Shown here piece after piece: positions 6,339 to 14,168 of a stretch of 14,168 nt of DNA. Made by a program: the position numbers and the translations under genes. Source of the DNA: Sergeia podlipaevii (lineage: Eukaryota > Euglenozoa > Kinetoplastea > Trypanosomatida > Trypanosomatidae); NCBI GenBank assembly GCA_030849805.1, contig JASANZ010001764.1:1-14168 (forward strand). The letters are read 5' to 3'. How positions within the stretch are numbered: the first letter of the stretch is position 1; each line of letters opens with the position of its first letter. Under the pieces are notes generated by a model that worked only from the letters and a program-made list of their open reading frames with translations, ran no database searches and was not told the origin of the DNA.

Positions 6339-7781
6339 TTACTTAGCCGCCCCTGTATCCTCTGCCTTGCAGCGACTACACGCACATGTAAAGAAGTACC
6401 CCTTCAGCTGCTCACGACGCCCTGCCGCCGTGCTGCCCTCCTCCAAGGGTATATAGGTAATATTCATAGCCTCCCACTTTGCAATGGCCCGAGTGGCGCT
6501 CAGTTGAATCTCATGTGTGCCGTTGAGGCAGTTCACCACCACATTAGGAGCGCAAGAGTGATTGAAAGAAGAGAGCAACGTATACACCGCACCGCCCTTG
6601 ATGATCCACTGAAACAACTCTGGCCTCGTCGTGGAGGAAGAAAAGGTGGAAGGACTCGCCGCTCCCGCTGCTGCTTCTGGCACTGTTGTTGTCGCTACTG
6701 TTTCTGACCTGAGCACATAGTCATTGACAGCGTGTGCGTTCAGCACGAGCTGACCAAGCAGTGTTTTCAGTGTTGCTGTGCTCAACGCGGCATCCACCAG
6801 CGTAGTGGCCCAGCAAGAACTGCGTTCCTCTTCTTCTTCTTTTTCATTCTTCTCAGGACAAGTGTTAGCACAGCCGGCGGTGAGGAGCAGCAGCTTCACA
6901 CACCGCATCCGCATTGTATCTCGAACCGTCGTCAGCCACATGTGCAGTGGAACCCCCGCAAACTCTGCGCAATCGGGAGCGCCAATAAGTCGATTGAACG
7001 GTTGTGTGGCCTGTGTAAAAAGCTGCTCGATAAGATGAGCAGAGCTAGTGTTGCTTCCACCAGCAGCGCTGGCCTTCACATCTGCGGCGAGTATGTCGTG
7101 CGTAAGCTGAGCCTGTGTAATGGCGCTGGAGAGGCGGGTCACGATCCACGCCACACATCGTGCAAGGGACTCGGGTGTAATGACAGAGGAGGTTGCCTCC
7201 TCCATTTTTGTTTGGTGATGCTTGTCCTCTTCAAATTCGACGTGAGTAACAGCGCCGTCAAATCTCTTATTCGTTTCACTAGTAGAAGAAGTAGCTACTG
7301 TGGGGTTTGGCGTGTGGCTGCTGCTACACTGCTGTACGCTGCGCAGAGTATGTAAGCAAGGGCAGAGCAGTCTATGTATGCGGGCACTGCTTTGACGACA
7401 CTCTTCTGAGCAGAAGCAAGACCCACAGTCCTTGCACTCCGTCCACTCTTCCTTCTTTGATTCTTCAGATGGTGCTAAGGTAGCTTCTGTTGATGGGTGT
7501 GCGGTGTTGTGGCTGGGGGACATGGGAGGTAGTCGACGCCTCCTGACAAGACAATGAAAGCAAAAAGGTAGACTGAGTGACAAAAAGGACGCGCTCGGCC
7601 AGGAAACGAGAGGAATCTCCTCTAGCAATACAGTGTCCCGGTCAATGTCTTTGGTCGCAACCACGTGCTTGCCATCCTTGTCGTTGACGAGTACCTGGCA
7701 GGGGACCTCGAGATGGTCAAAAATGCGATTCAAGTCCTCTGTAGCCTTCACAGCTGGATCTACTGCAGCAGCAACTGACAT
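6339..7781 (-). CDS. SMYD-like SET-domain protein methyltransferase with split MYND zinc finger (480 aa)
   Basis: Predicted S-adenosylmethionine-dependent lysine methyltransferase; histone or other substrate unknown. Visible parts: an N-terminal SET strand region (about 30-62, VLVNDKDGKHVVATKDI); a MYND-type finger with likely zinc ligands Cys74/Cys77, then after an insertion Cys116/Cys119, Cys124/Cys128, His136 and Cys140; a variable middle; the SET core NHSCAPN (407-413) with ITYIPL, whose Tyr443 fits the catalytic Tyr; and a post-SET CACSRC (Cys466, 468, 471). This order, SET split by MYND, is that of SMYD proteins, and the size is similar. The family's usual C-terminal helical repeat is absent, as the protein ends nine residues after the post-SET motif. 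The ATG at 7781 is the first in frame; the open frame upstream begins with TTG and crosses the splice signal. Ser/Thr and Glu runs fill the linkers. Confidence 0.88.
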   Translation of the reverse strand: MSVAAAVDPAVKATEDLNRIFDHLEVPCQVLVNDKDGKHVVATKDIDRDTVLLEEIPLVSWPSASFLSLSLPFCFHCLVRRRRLPPMSPSHNTAHPSTEATLAPSEESKKEEWTECKDCGSCFCSEECRQSSARIHRLLCPCLHTLRSVQQCSSSHTPNPTVATSSTSETNKRFDGAVTHVEFEEDKHHQTKMEEATSSVITPESLARCVAWIVTRLSSAITQAQLTHDILAADVKASAAGGSNTSSAHLIEQLFTQATQPFNRLIGAPDCAEFAGVPLHMWLTTVRDTMRMRCVKLLLLTAGCANTCPEKNEKEEEEERSSCWATTLVDAALSTATLKTLLGQLVLNAHAVNDYVLRSETVATTTVPEAAAGAASPSTFSSSTTRPELFQWIIKGGAVYTLLSSFNHSCAPNVVVNCLNGTHEIQLSATRAIAKWEAMNITYIPLEEGSTAAGRREQLKGYFFTCACSRCKAEDTGAAK

Positions 7782-8160
7782 TCCTCTTTTTAAAAACTTA
7801 AAAAAAAAATAGATTAAGATAAGATCGTATACAAAAATAAGAAAAGTGTAACGCAAGCTTAAAAAAAAAAATAATGTGGTAGTAAAAATTAAATTGGGTT
7901 ATCACAAATACACATCAAATGAACGTTGTGCTGATTTTCTCCCCTTGCTTTGTTTTCTTGTGCCTAGACAAATAGATAGATGGAGGAAGATAGTCTAACA
8001 ACCATACAAAGCCTCCCCTCACCACCACCACAAACTGGTTTCGCTACTCTACAACTATTAACTATCCCTAACCGAGCTGTTGTTTCTTTTCCCTTCTGTT
8101 TTCATGTTTAAGACTTTTTTCCGTTAACAATGTGCTAGCACCAGAGGTGATAATTATATA
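7782..8160 (-). other. Short intergenic spacer between the exchanger and SET-domain genes
   Basis: Only 379 bases separate the exchanger stop from the SET-gene ATG, the tightest junction in the window. It must contain the whole exchanger 3' UTR, its polyadenylation site and the SET leader. No gene is visible. Pyrimidine/AG signals on the minus strand are confined to the left third, at 7797-7809 and 7858-7871. Confidence 0.65.
7797..7871 (-). promoter_or_regulatory. Tandem trans-splice acceptors for the SET-domain gene
   Basis: Two T-tract/AG signals occur on the minus strand: T11 (7871-7861) with AG at 7859-7858, and T10 (7809-7800) with AG at 7798-7797. They would give ATG-free leaders of 76 and 15 bases. 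Either one places the start at the ATG at 7781. Which is used, or whether both are, cannot be told from sequence. Confidence 0.55.
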
Positions 8161-11100
8161 TCATATTGGCGCATAGTGCGTGTAATGCGCCTCCTGCTGT
8201 GGTTGCTGCGCAGCTCCTTGACGGACCAAAACCGCCACTAGTTGCTGCAGCCCTTCCACCGTTTCAATTTTCTTCATCTCTGGGTTCCACTGGACTAGCT
8301 GTCGTAGGGAACGTACAAAGACTTTAAATCGATAGTTGGCATAGGCGTTCATCTCCAGAATGATGGTCTTGAGGTGATGCTTGTGGGTGAGCGCAGCGTG
8401 GCGACACCAGGCACAGATCTTGCTCTGAAAAGCTGCGTCGTACGCATCACCCTCGGCAGTCACCCCAATGCTTTCTAAATTTACTCCGCGCTGTCGTGTA
8501 ATCACCCGCGCCGCCCGCTTCACCAATGCCACTTCAAGGCCAAAGCTGAGCAAGAACTCTAAGGTAATGTAAGCAATGCGTTGTGCATGCAGAACATCAA
8601 GTGGGTTGCTTGGATGCGTCACGTAGCGGATTGCAGCAATGCAGAGCTGCTCCAGGCAGGACGCGTATTCCGCAAACAGAACGTTCATGTACGGCACTGG
8701 AGTGACAAAGTCACGCAAACTCTGCAAAATGCATACCGTATGCTCTGTATAGCGCAAATGCAGCATGATGGAAGCAGAAGGACGCAACGGCGTCGGTGAA
8801 CCAACGCTGTGCACATCTGCCGTGAGGTATGTACTCGAGTCGAGCGAGTCGTTGGATGAGCTCGTCGTGCACGTCCTTGCAGTGGTAGCATTGCCAAGTG
8901 CGTTAATCGTCATGGAGGCCTCACTGCCGATAGAAGAGGAACGGAATGTGGGCATGCGGCCAAGCAGCACAGAGCTCAAAATCGTCGCCGCCTCCTCGTA
9001 GTTTGCTACTCCGGTATTAGATGAGTTAAAATTTGGGATGCTTAACTGTTTGCCACCGAAGCCCAGCGCACGTGCACTTGACGTGGAGGCTGGCACACTC
9101 ACACTACTAAGCTCATCCGCGCCAGTTGCCGAGGCAGCACCGCTTGCGATTGTCGAGGACATGGGCAGCATTTCCTCTTCCTCGTCGCTTTCAACTTCTT
9201 CAATGCGGGCGTCGTTGCCACCAAGTGGGGTAGCAGTACTCAAGAAGGGAATAGAAGCGCGACCATGTTGACGTCCGTTCCGCGAGCTCGCAGCCCGCAT
9301 CCCCTCGCTGCTATATTCCTCCTTGCCACCTTCCTCCCCGTCTGCCTGCGGCTTGAACATTACCCTTGCACCACCACCGCCACTGCCATTATCACTATCA
9401 GAAGCTTCGTCGCTATCCTCCTGATCACCATCACCTGCTCCGCGTCTGGTGGTCTGTAGCGCAGCATCTCGTGGTGAAGCAGACAACGCAGTACTGCGCG
9501 TGAACGTGTTCCACGGGACGTATCCGTTGTCGCTCACATTGACTGGCACAGCGTAAAGGACCACGTCAGGGTCTGACCACTTCAGTTGGCCTGCGTAGAA
9601 GGAGGAGACATGGCAGGGCGGAGTGTGCCCGCTAAAAAAACCAGTATCATCACTGCCCCGTAGATAAAAGCAAAGATGAAACCGCGAGCGCGCGCTCCAG
9701 TCAAATGCCTCCACATCTCTTGGTCCTATGAGTGGTGTGCCGCTGCGCACAATGGACATCAGTCGCTCACGCGTATTGCCCGTGTCACTCGCAGACAGTG
9801 TAATCATATTTTCCAGCAGGGGCAGCAGTACCTCCACCGCAGCCGCCCGCCACAGTGCCTTCACTGCACGCAAGGAGCGCTCAGTCAAAAACGGCTTGAT
9901 GCTGTTAAAAGAAATGATCAGCGCAGTCGCGTCAGAGGACACCACTCGCCATTGACGCTGCTGGTCCATACGCAATGCGGTAGGTAGCAAAAAGGCGTCT
10001 AGCCCGACTGTGTCGCCAAAGCTTTCTGTGAGCTCATGCTCGTCCATAGTCGTCCATGTGTCATGCACGGCTCGCAGAGTGCCAAAAACAACGATGAGAA
10101 ACGCATTCTCAGGGAGTCGAATGATGTCCTTTTCTTTGTATTTACGCACGAGGCCCATGGAACTGATCGCCCGGATCTCCGTCCGGCGCAGCCCTCTGCC
10201 CAGCGTGGTCGCAGCCACTGCACGTTGCACCAGATCACTCTCCTTCGTTGGTATGTCGTTGTCCCAACGCTGGGGCACGGTCTTGCGCATGTGTTCAATG
10301 AGCTGCTCAAGGGAATCAGCAATCTTAAGGCCAAAACCGTGCTCAGCGTGAAGATGCTCCACTGTTTCACAGAGGTTATTGGCGACGGAGAGCACGACAC
10401 GGGTGCTGGCCACGTTGTTTGTGGCTTCGGGAAAGTTCATGTAGAAAAAGTGAACCGCCGCGTTCGCATCCGCGAGTTGTGAGGTCAGCCAACGTTCTAC
10501 CCGTTGTGCCTGCCTTTCGTTCCGTACATACTTAAAACGAATCTCCGAGAGGGATGTGAGACACTTGACCACGGCGAGAAGCGTCATGAAGGCATTCTCC
10601 TGTGCTCTACGGTGTGCGGACACAAAGTACCCTTTTTTAAAGAAAAACCGCTCCGCAAGCACCACCCACAAGGGCAGCAAACGCTGCATCAGTGCGTCTG
10701 CACGGAGCCTACTGATATCATTTGCTGCTGCTGCAGCAGGTGGTGATGATGATGGTGATGGTGGTAGTAGAGGAGAAGGTGCGGTCTCGTCATCACTGTT
10801 TTCTCGTTCGTTGTGTCGGGACCGAGTGCTGTCAGAAAAGCGTGTGCTGATGACAACTGGAAGAGAAGGGGGATCGTCGTCCTCGTCGTCGCCCTTGCTG
10901 TTCACATAGTCGTGAGGGTGCCGCTGCTGAGAGCGATGAGACGAGGCAGAAGCAGCAGCAGAAGAAAGGGCAGAAGTGTTACGAGCAGCTGCATCGTCAG
11001 CTCTCCCTTCTGTCCTTGTTGTTCTTGATATTGATATTGCTTGTGATGAGCGTAGCTGCTGAGTTGCGTCTGATTCAATAATAACCTCAGCAGCGTCTGA

Positions 11101-13083
11101 GCCTATGGCCCCGCTTCCAGTGCCTCGTTGTCTACCAATATTGCTACCACCATTGGTAATGTTACCATTATTTTCATTAAAAGTATTAGACTTGTTCTTG
11201 TGATACAGTTGCATCTCACGCACAGAGAAGAGCTCCCCTCGGTCGAGCTTGTCTGCGAGGATAGAGCCTAACTGAAGCACCACTGTCTCAGAAATCAGCT
11301 TATCATCCCTCTGGCGCCATAGCGAAGTTTTAAAGGCAGACATAAGAAGCCGATTGAGCGCTGCGTCGTCGTCCTCCGGAGCAACAGTAATATTCCTAAA
11401 AAGATGCCTCCGGTAGCGCGGCACAAAGCGCTCCACTGACATCCAGTTTGCATTTCGATACTTCGTGTCTCGCTTCGCCGCCTGCAGCGCCTTCTCCTCA
11501 GTATTAAGGAAGTACTCCAGCGCGTAGTGCATCTGCATAACGCGGTACTGCTCCTTGGAGTCAAAGCCTAAGTAGTGCACCACGTACGATGCCGTCGGTG
11601 CGTTGATTAAAAGTGTCATCAGTACAACCCCCGATGTAACTTTAAGAACCTGAATGCCCTCTTCTAGGCCCTCTTGTCTCACGACAAGGGCAAGAGTAGC
11701 CGCTACTCCGCCACGCAACCCGGAGTGGACTAACAAGAGCACTTTTTTCTGGTCTAGCGTGTAGGAAGAGAGACAGTTGAGCAGAGGGAGGAGAACTTCA
11801 AACATGATAAGCCGAGCCACAACCATTGCGAGGTAAACCGCAATGATGATAAAAATATCCACTGCACGAATAGTTGCCACTACATCAGCAACAAGAATGA
11901 CACCGATGAGAGAGAAGAGAACTGTGTTGCCGAGATGAACAAGAAACTCCCACGTCGCGTAAATGGGATTGTCATCTCGACCTGGGAAGGCGGAAGGAAA
12001 GTAGTAACTCAAAAAGATACCCTCGAAGAAGAGCGTCATCACACCACTAGTACCAACGAGATGCTGGGCGACGTAGTAAGACACATACGTGACAGAGACG
12101 GTTACACACGCTTTGGTGAGGTTTTCGTTCACACGCCGCAGCCAGAAAGCTTGTAGAAGACCAAACGCCGGCCCACATACTACTGGCAGCAGAAGCAACT
12201 GCGCACTCTTCAGAACTATCGCGCCTACAGAAGTGTCGATGTGACCTGCGCGAGCTGCAGGAAGAAGAAGAGAAAACATGATTATTGCTGTGCTATCGTT
12301 CATAACAGCTTCGCCATCCAACAGTGCGGTAAGTTTCTTCTCCACTCGGATATCCTTGAGCAGAGTAACTACCGCAACAGGATCGGTGGCAGAAAGCAGG
12401 GATCCCAGTAGCACCGCAGTATACCACGACCACGACGAGAAGACCGCCTTGACCACCAGAGAGAGCAAGCAGGTGTTGATAACGATGCCTATTGTGGCGA
12501 GCAGCGCCGTTTGCACGCCGACCCTGCGCAGAGCATGAATGTTTATAGCGTAGCTACCTTCAAAGATAAGCACCGGGAGAAAGACATAAAAGAGCAAGTC
12601 TGGTGGAATCGAGCCGAGTGCGTTGGCCACATCTGGGGAAATCCACAAGGCCACCGCGCCAACAAAGATGCCATAAAGAAAGAGCACAACAGTGTAAGGC
12701 AAAAAGATAACTTTACGATACGTCATGAACACGGAGCCGCCAAGGAAGATGAGCATGCAGAGGAAAAGCACATTTACGGAGAGCTGCTCGAATGTGGAGA
12801 TGTGTACCTCGCTGCTGCCACCACAACCAACACCACCATCATCATTGAACTCAGTACCGCCCATGCCCAAAAGAGTCGTAGTTTGGTCATTTTTTGCCAG
12901 CCCCAGCGTACTTGATCCTTCTGCAGCGCCGCCGAGAGTGCGCATGACAACCATGGTAAGGTGATCTGACATAGAGTTGTGAGAGGATGAAGAGTTTCTT
13001 ATGACAGCACCGCTCGTCAGAGTGTCCTCACCAATCACATCTCCTGCGTAGCTGCGATAGTCAGTTTCATTTTTAAAAAACAT
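8161..13083 (-). CDS. Na+/H+ exchanger-like protein (CPA1) with cyclic-nucleotide-binding-like domain and long cytosolic tail (1640 aa)
   Basis: Predicted cation/proton antiporter of a plasma or organelle membrane, for Na+ and pH homeostasis. After a Ser/Gly-rich N-terminus of about 100 residues, roughly a dozen hydrophobic segments span about 102-505. Exchanger signatures: FLPVLIFEGSY (168-178), SATDPVAVV (231-239) with Asp234, LDGEAVMNDSTAI (255-267) with the Asn262-Asp263 pair of electroneutral CPA1 exchangers, and HSGLRGG (453-459) with Arg457. The cytosolic part has a helical linker with an acidic, poly-Ser/Pro insertion (about 620-790), and a cyclic-nucleotide-binding-like fold (about 962-1075: FLIVVFGTLRAV, ESFGDTVGLDAF, RQWRVVSSDATALIIS). 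An Asp/Glu- and Ser-rich linker (about 1205-1435) and an unrecognised helical C-terminal region (about 1440-1620) follow. The arrangement recalls plant SOS1. I chose the ATG at 13083; the codon before it is TTG. Transport direction and ion are inferred. Confidence 0.88.
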   Translation of the reverse strand: MFFKNETDYRSYAGDVIGEDTLTSGAVIRNSSSSHNSMSDHLTMVVMRTLGGAAEGSSTLGLAKNDQTTTLLGMGGTEFNDDGGVGCGGSSEVHISTFEQLSVNVLFLCMLIFLGGSVFMTYRKVIFLPYTVVLFLYGIFVGAVALWISPDVANALGSIPPDLLFYVFLPVLIFEGSYAINIHALRRVGVQTALLATIGIVINTCLLSLVVKAVFSSWSWYTAVLLGSLLSATDPVAVVTLLKDIRVEKKLTALLDGEAVMNDSTAIIMFSLLLPAARAGHIDTSVGAIVLKSAQLLLLPVVCGPAFGLLQAFWLRRVNENLTKACVTVSVTYVSYYVAQHLVGTSGVMTLFFEGIFLSYYFPSAFPGRDDNPIYATWEFLVHLGNTVLFSLIGVILVADVVATIRAVDIFIIIAVYLAMVVARLIMFEVLLPLLNCLSSYTLDQKKVLLLVHSGLRGGVAATLALVVRQEGLEEGIQVLKVTSGVVLMTLLINAPTASYVVHYLGFDSKEQYRVMQMHYALEYFLNTEEKALQAAKRDTKYRNANWMSVERFVPRYRRHLFRNITVAPEDDDAALNRLLMSAFKTSLWRQRDDKLISETVVLQLGSILADKLDRGELFSVREMQLYHKNKSNTFNENNGNITNGGSNIGRQRGTGSGAIGSDAAEVIIESDATQQLRSSQAISISRTTRTEGRADDAAARNTSALSSAAASASSHRSQQRHPHDYVNSKGDDEDDDPPSLPVVISTRFSDSTRSRHNERENSDDETAPSPLLPPSPSSSPPAAAAANDISRLRADALMQRLLPLWVVLAERFFFKKGYFVSAHRRAQENAFMTLLAVVKCLTSLSEIRFKYVRNERQAQRVERWLTSQLADANAAVHFFYMNFPEATNNVASTRVVLSVANNLCETVEHLHAEHGFGLKIADSLEQLIEHMRKTVPQRWDNDIPTKESDLVQRAVAATTLGRGLRRTEIRAISSMGLVRKYKEKDIIRLPENAFLIVVFGTLRAVHDTWTTMDEHELTESFGDTVGLDAFLLPTALRMDQQRQWRVVSSDATALIISFNSIKPFLTERSLRAVKALWRAAAVEVLLPLLENMITLSASDTGNTRERLMSIVRSGTPLIGPRDVEAFDWSARSRFHLCFYLRGSDDTGFFSGHTPPCHVSSFYAGQLKWSDPDVVLYAVPVNVSDNGYVPWNTFTRSTALSASPRDAALQTTRRGAGDGDQEDSDEASDSDNGSGGGGARVMFKPQADGEEGGKEEYSSEGMRAASSRNGRQHGRASIPFLSTATPLGGNDARIEEVESDEEEEMLPMSSTIASGAASATGADELSSVSVPASTSSARALGFGGKQLSIPNFNSSNTGVANYEEAATILSSVLLGRMPTFRSSSIGSEASMTINALGNATTARTCTTSSSNDSLDSSTYLTADVHSVGSPTPLRPSASIMLHLRYTEHTVCILQSLRDFVTPVPYMNVLFAEYASCLEQLCIAAIRYVTHPSNPLDVLHAQRIAYITLEFLLSFGLEVALVKRAARVITRQRGVNLESIGVTAEGDAYDAAFQSKICAWCRHAALTHKHHLKTIILEMNAYANYRFKVFVRSLRQLVQWNPEMKKIETVEGLQQLVAVLVRQGAAQQPQQEAHYTHYAPI

Positions 13084-13095
13084 CAAGACACTACC

Positions 13096-13112
13096 CTAAA
13101 AGAAAAAAAAAA
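13096..13112 (-). promoter_or_regulatory. Trans-splice acceptor for the exchanger gene
   Basis: The minus strand reads T10-C-T4 (13112-13098) then AG (13097-13096), with a further C/T-rich stretch just upstream. Splicing here leaves a 12-base leader before the ATG at 13083. This is the cleanest acceptor in the window and sets the exchanger N-terminus. Confidence 0.65.
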
Positions 13113-13248
13113 TGTAGGAGGAAAAAAAATCGCTTTGTCAAACCCAATGTTAACTTTAATATCGCACTCTTTCTCTGATATAAATATACAGTACGTATTA
13201 TATAAAAGCATAAAACACACTAAAAACGATCAGAAAAAAAAAACGCAA

Positions 13249-13264
13249 GTGTGTGTGTGTGTGT
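13249..13264. repeat. (GT)8 microsatellite
   Basis: Eight perfect GT units about 165 bases upstream of the exchanger start, (AC)8 in transcript sense. It has the same length and orientation as the copy at 3364-3379 upstream of the esterase gene. Confidence 0.9.
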
Positions 13265-14135
13265 TTACTGGCGCGCCTATACAGCTATGATATGTATTCC
13301 TCTAGGATCTCTCTTTATATATATACAGCGATGCCTGCTACTATTTGCTTTTTTTTTTTTGAAGCAGTCAATGCAAAATACAGACGTTACAGTAAAAGTA
13401 GTAAAATCGTAAGAGCAATAATTAATAGCAGCATTGGAGCCTACACTGCCGTAGACAGAGTGATACGAGAAAGATGAGAACAATACACGAAAAAAAAAAT
13501 TACACACTATTAAACCCAACGTAACTTCTCACCCATCACGTTGGCTTTGTTGAGTTCTGCTGAAAATGGTTTATTTATCTTTTCTCTCCCGGCTACATAG
13601 ATTCAAGATATATGAAACGGATTCATTCGTAAAAAAAAAAAAAAAGCTATGCTTCCTTTTAATGATAATGCAGATGGACACAAAAAAGAAAAAACCGAAG
13701 AATGCACGCATTACGTTCATTTTGCTACTTCGAGGGCACCAGCGCAAACGAAAAACAAAAAATCACGTTCCACAACATTCCTCACAAAATCAAAATCCAC
13801 TTAAACAATATCATTTACTTTTGCCTGCCAGCTTGAATACTAGCAAAATTGTTGCGATACAACAAACATATACTAATACTTTTCCAAATTAAATCTGACC
13901 CATGTAAATTTCCGTTCCCTCAAACAACAACAGAATACATATCTATCTATATGCGGTCATAGCTCCCTCAGCACCAACAAAAAAAAGGACCCAATCTCAC
14001 ACATAGAAAAATATACTCATACATCAAGAATAAAGAGGAAAACTTAAAAAATAAAAAAATTACACACACACCCTTTACAACAAGAGAAACACACAAAAAG
14101 AAACACCGCTAAAAGAGTCTAGCATACTGCCCCTC

Positions 14136-14160
14136 CTGGAAAAAAAAATGGAAAAAAAAA
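14136..14160 (-). promoter_or_regulatory. Acceptor-like pyrimidine tract at the right edge
   Basis: On the minus strand two T runs separated by CCA (14160-14141) lead into CCAG, with the AG at 14137-14136. It resembles the acceptors before the four genes. However, the next ATG (near 14127) opens only a 16-codon frame, and no gene follows for about 1 kb. It may be cryptic, serve a long exchanger leader, or mark a non-coding transcript. Confidence 0.3.
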
Positions 14161-14168
14161 ATTAAATT

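Larger units (their letters stand above)
13084..14168 (-). other. Intergenic region upstream of the exchanger gene
   Basis: No convincing gene is present in this 1085-base stretch. It holds an A-rich plus strand (T-rich in the transcript), a (GT)8 repeat, several A or T runs and the exchanger splice acceptor at its left end. The only sizeable frame, 13566-13892 on the plus strand, is a Lys-rich product of poly-A runs with no recognisable domain. An acceptor-like tract sits at 14136-14160. The stretch is probably the 3' UTR and processing zone of an upstream gene outside the window; a non-coding transcript is possible. Confidence 0.55.

Noticed and set aside
6732..7355. 207-codon plus-strand frame opposite the SET gene
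   Set aside because: It begins with GTG, lacks any domain and is fully antisense to a gene with clear motifs.
13094..13099. CCCTAA, a telomere-repeat unit
   Set aside because: It is a single copy within the exchanger acceptor region, and another isolated match occurs near 8065; there is no tandem array.
13566..13892. 108-codon plus-strand frame beginning with ATG
   Set aside because: Its composition is driven by poly-A (Lys runs), it has no recognisable domain and no strong plus-strand acceptor precedes it. If real it would imply a divergent strand switch here, but the minus-strand pyrimidine signals continue to the right edge.
1..14168. tRNA, rRNA, CRISPR, transposon or virus-derived sequence
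   Set aside because: Reading both strands I saw no cloverleaf-like gene, regularly spaced repeats, transposase or reverse-transcriptase motifs, or terminal repeats.

Overview
The window looks like nuclear DNA of a trypanosomatid (kinetoplastid) flagellate. Four intronless genes lie head-to-tail on the minus strand, separated by 0.4-0.9 kb of AT-rich DNA full of homopolymers and dinucleotide repeats. Directly upstream of each start codon, read on the minus strand, is a pyrimidine tract followed by AG. That is the trans-splicing acceptor architecture of polycistronic kinetoplastid transcription. The genus cannot be fixed from this window. The coding Thr/Asn repeats and A/T-rich spacers argue against a very GC-rich Leishmania-type genome.

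Layout in transcription order, right to left. (1) 13084-14168: about 1.1 kb without a convincing gene, with an acceptor-like signal near the right edge. (2) 8161-13083: a 1640-residue Na+/H+ exchanger-like protein with a CPA1 membrane domain, a degenerate cyclic-nucleotide-binding fold and a long, partly acidic cytosolic tail. (3) 6339-7781: a SET lysine methyltransferase of SMYD type whose MYND finger is split by an insertion. (4) 4101-5642: a D-2-hydroxyglutarate dehydrogenase-like FAD flavoenzyme, probably mitochondrial. (5) 835-3231: a DUF676-type serine esterase/lipase whose catalytic residues are separated by very large low-complexity insertions. (6) 1-834: 3' untranslated/intergenic sequence leading to the next gene, which lies outside the window.

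The longest open frames of the middle three genes (exchanger, SET protein, dehydrogenase) begin at non-ATG codons within or upstream of pyrimidine-tract acceptors. I therefore moved these starts to the first in-frame ATG after the acceptor. The four proteins do not form one pathway; sharing a transcription unit says nothing about shared function in these organisms. I see no tRNA, rRNA, CRISPR array, transposon or virus-derived sequence. I found no clearly undescribed system. The best leads are the divergent ligand pocket of the exchanger, the insertion-split esterase, the split MYND finger, and odd untranslated-region structures: a U19/A13 fold-back right after a stop codon and a repeated CATATATATATG palindrome core.
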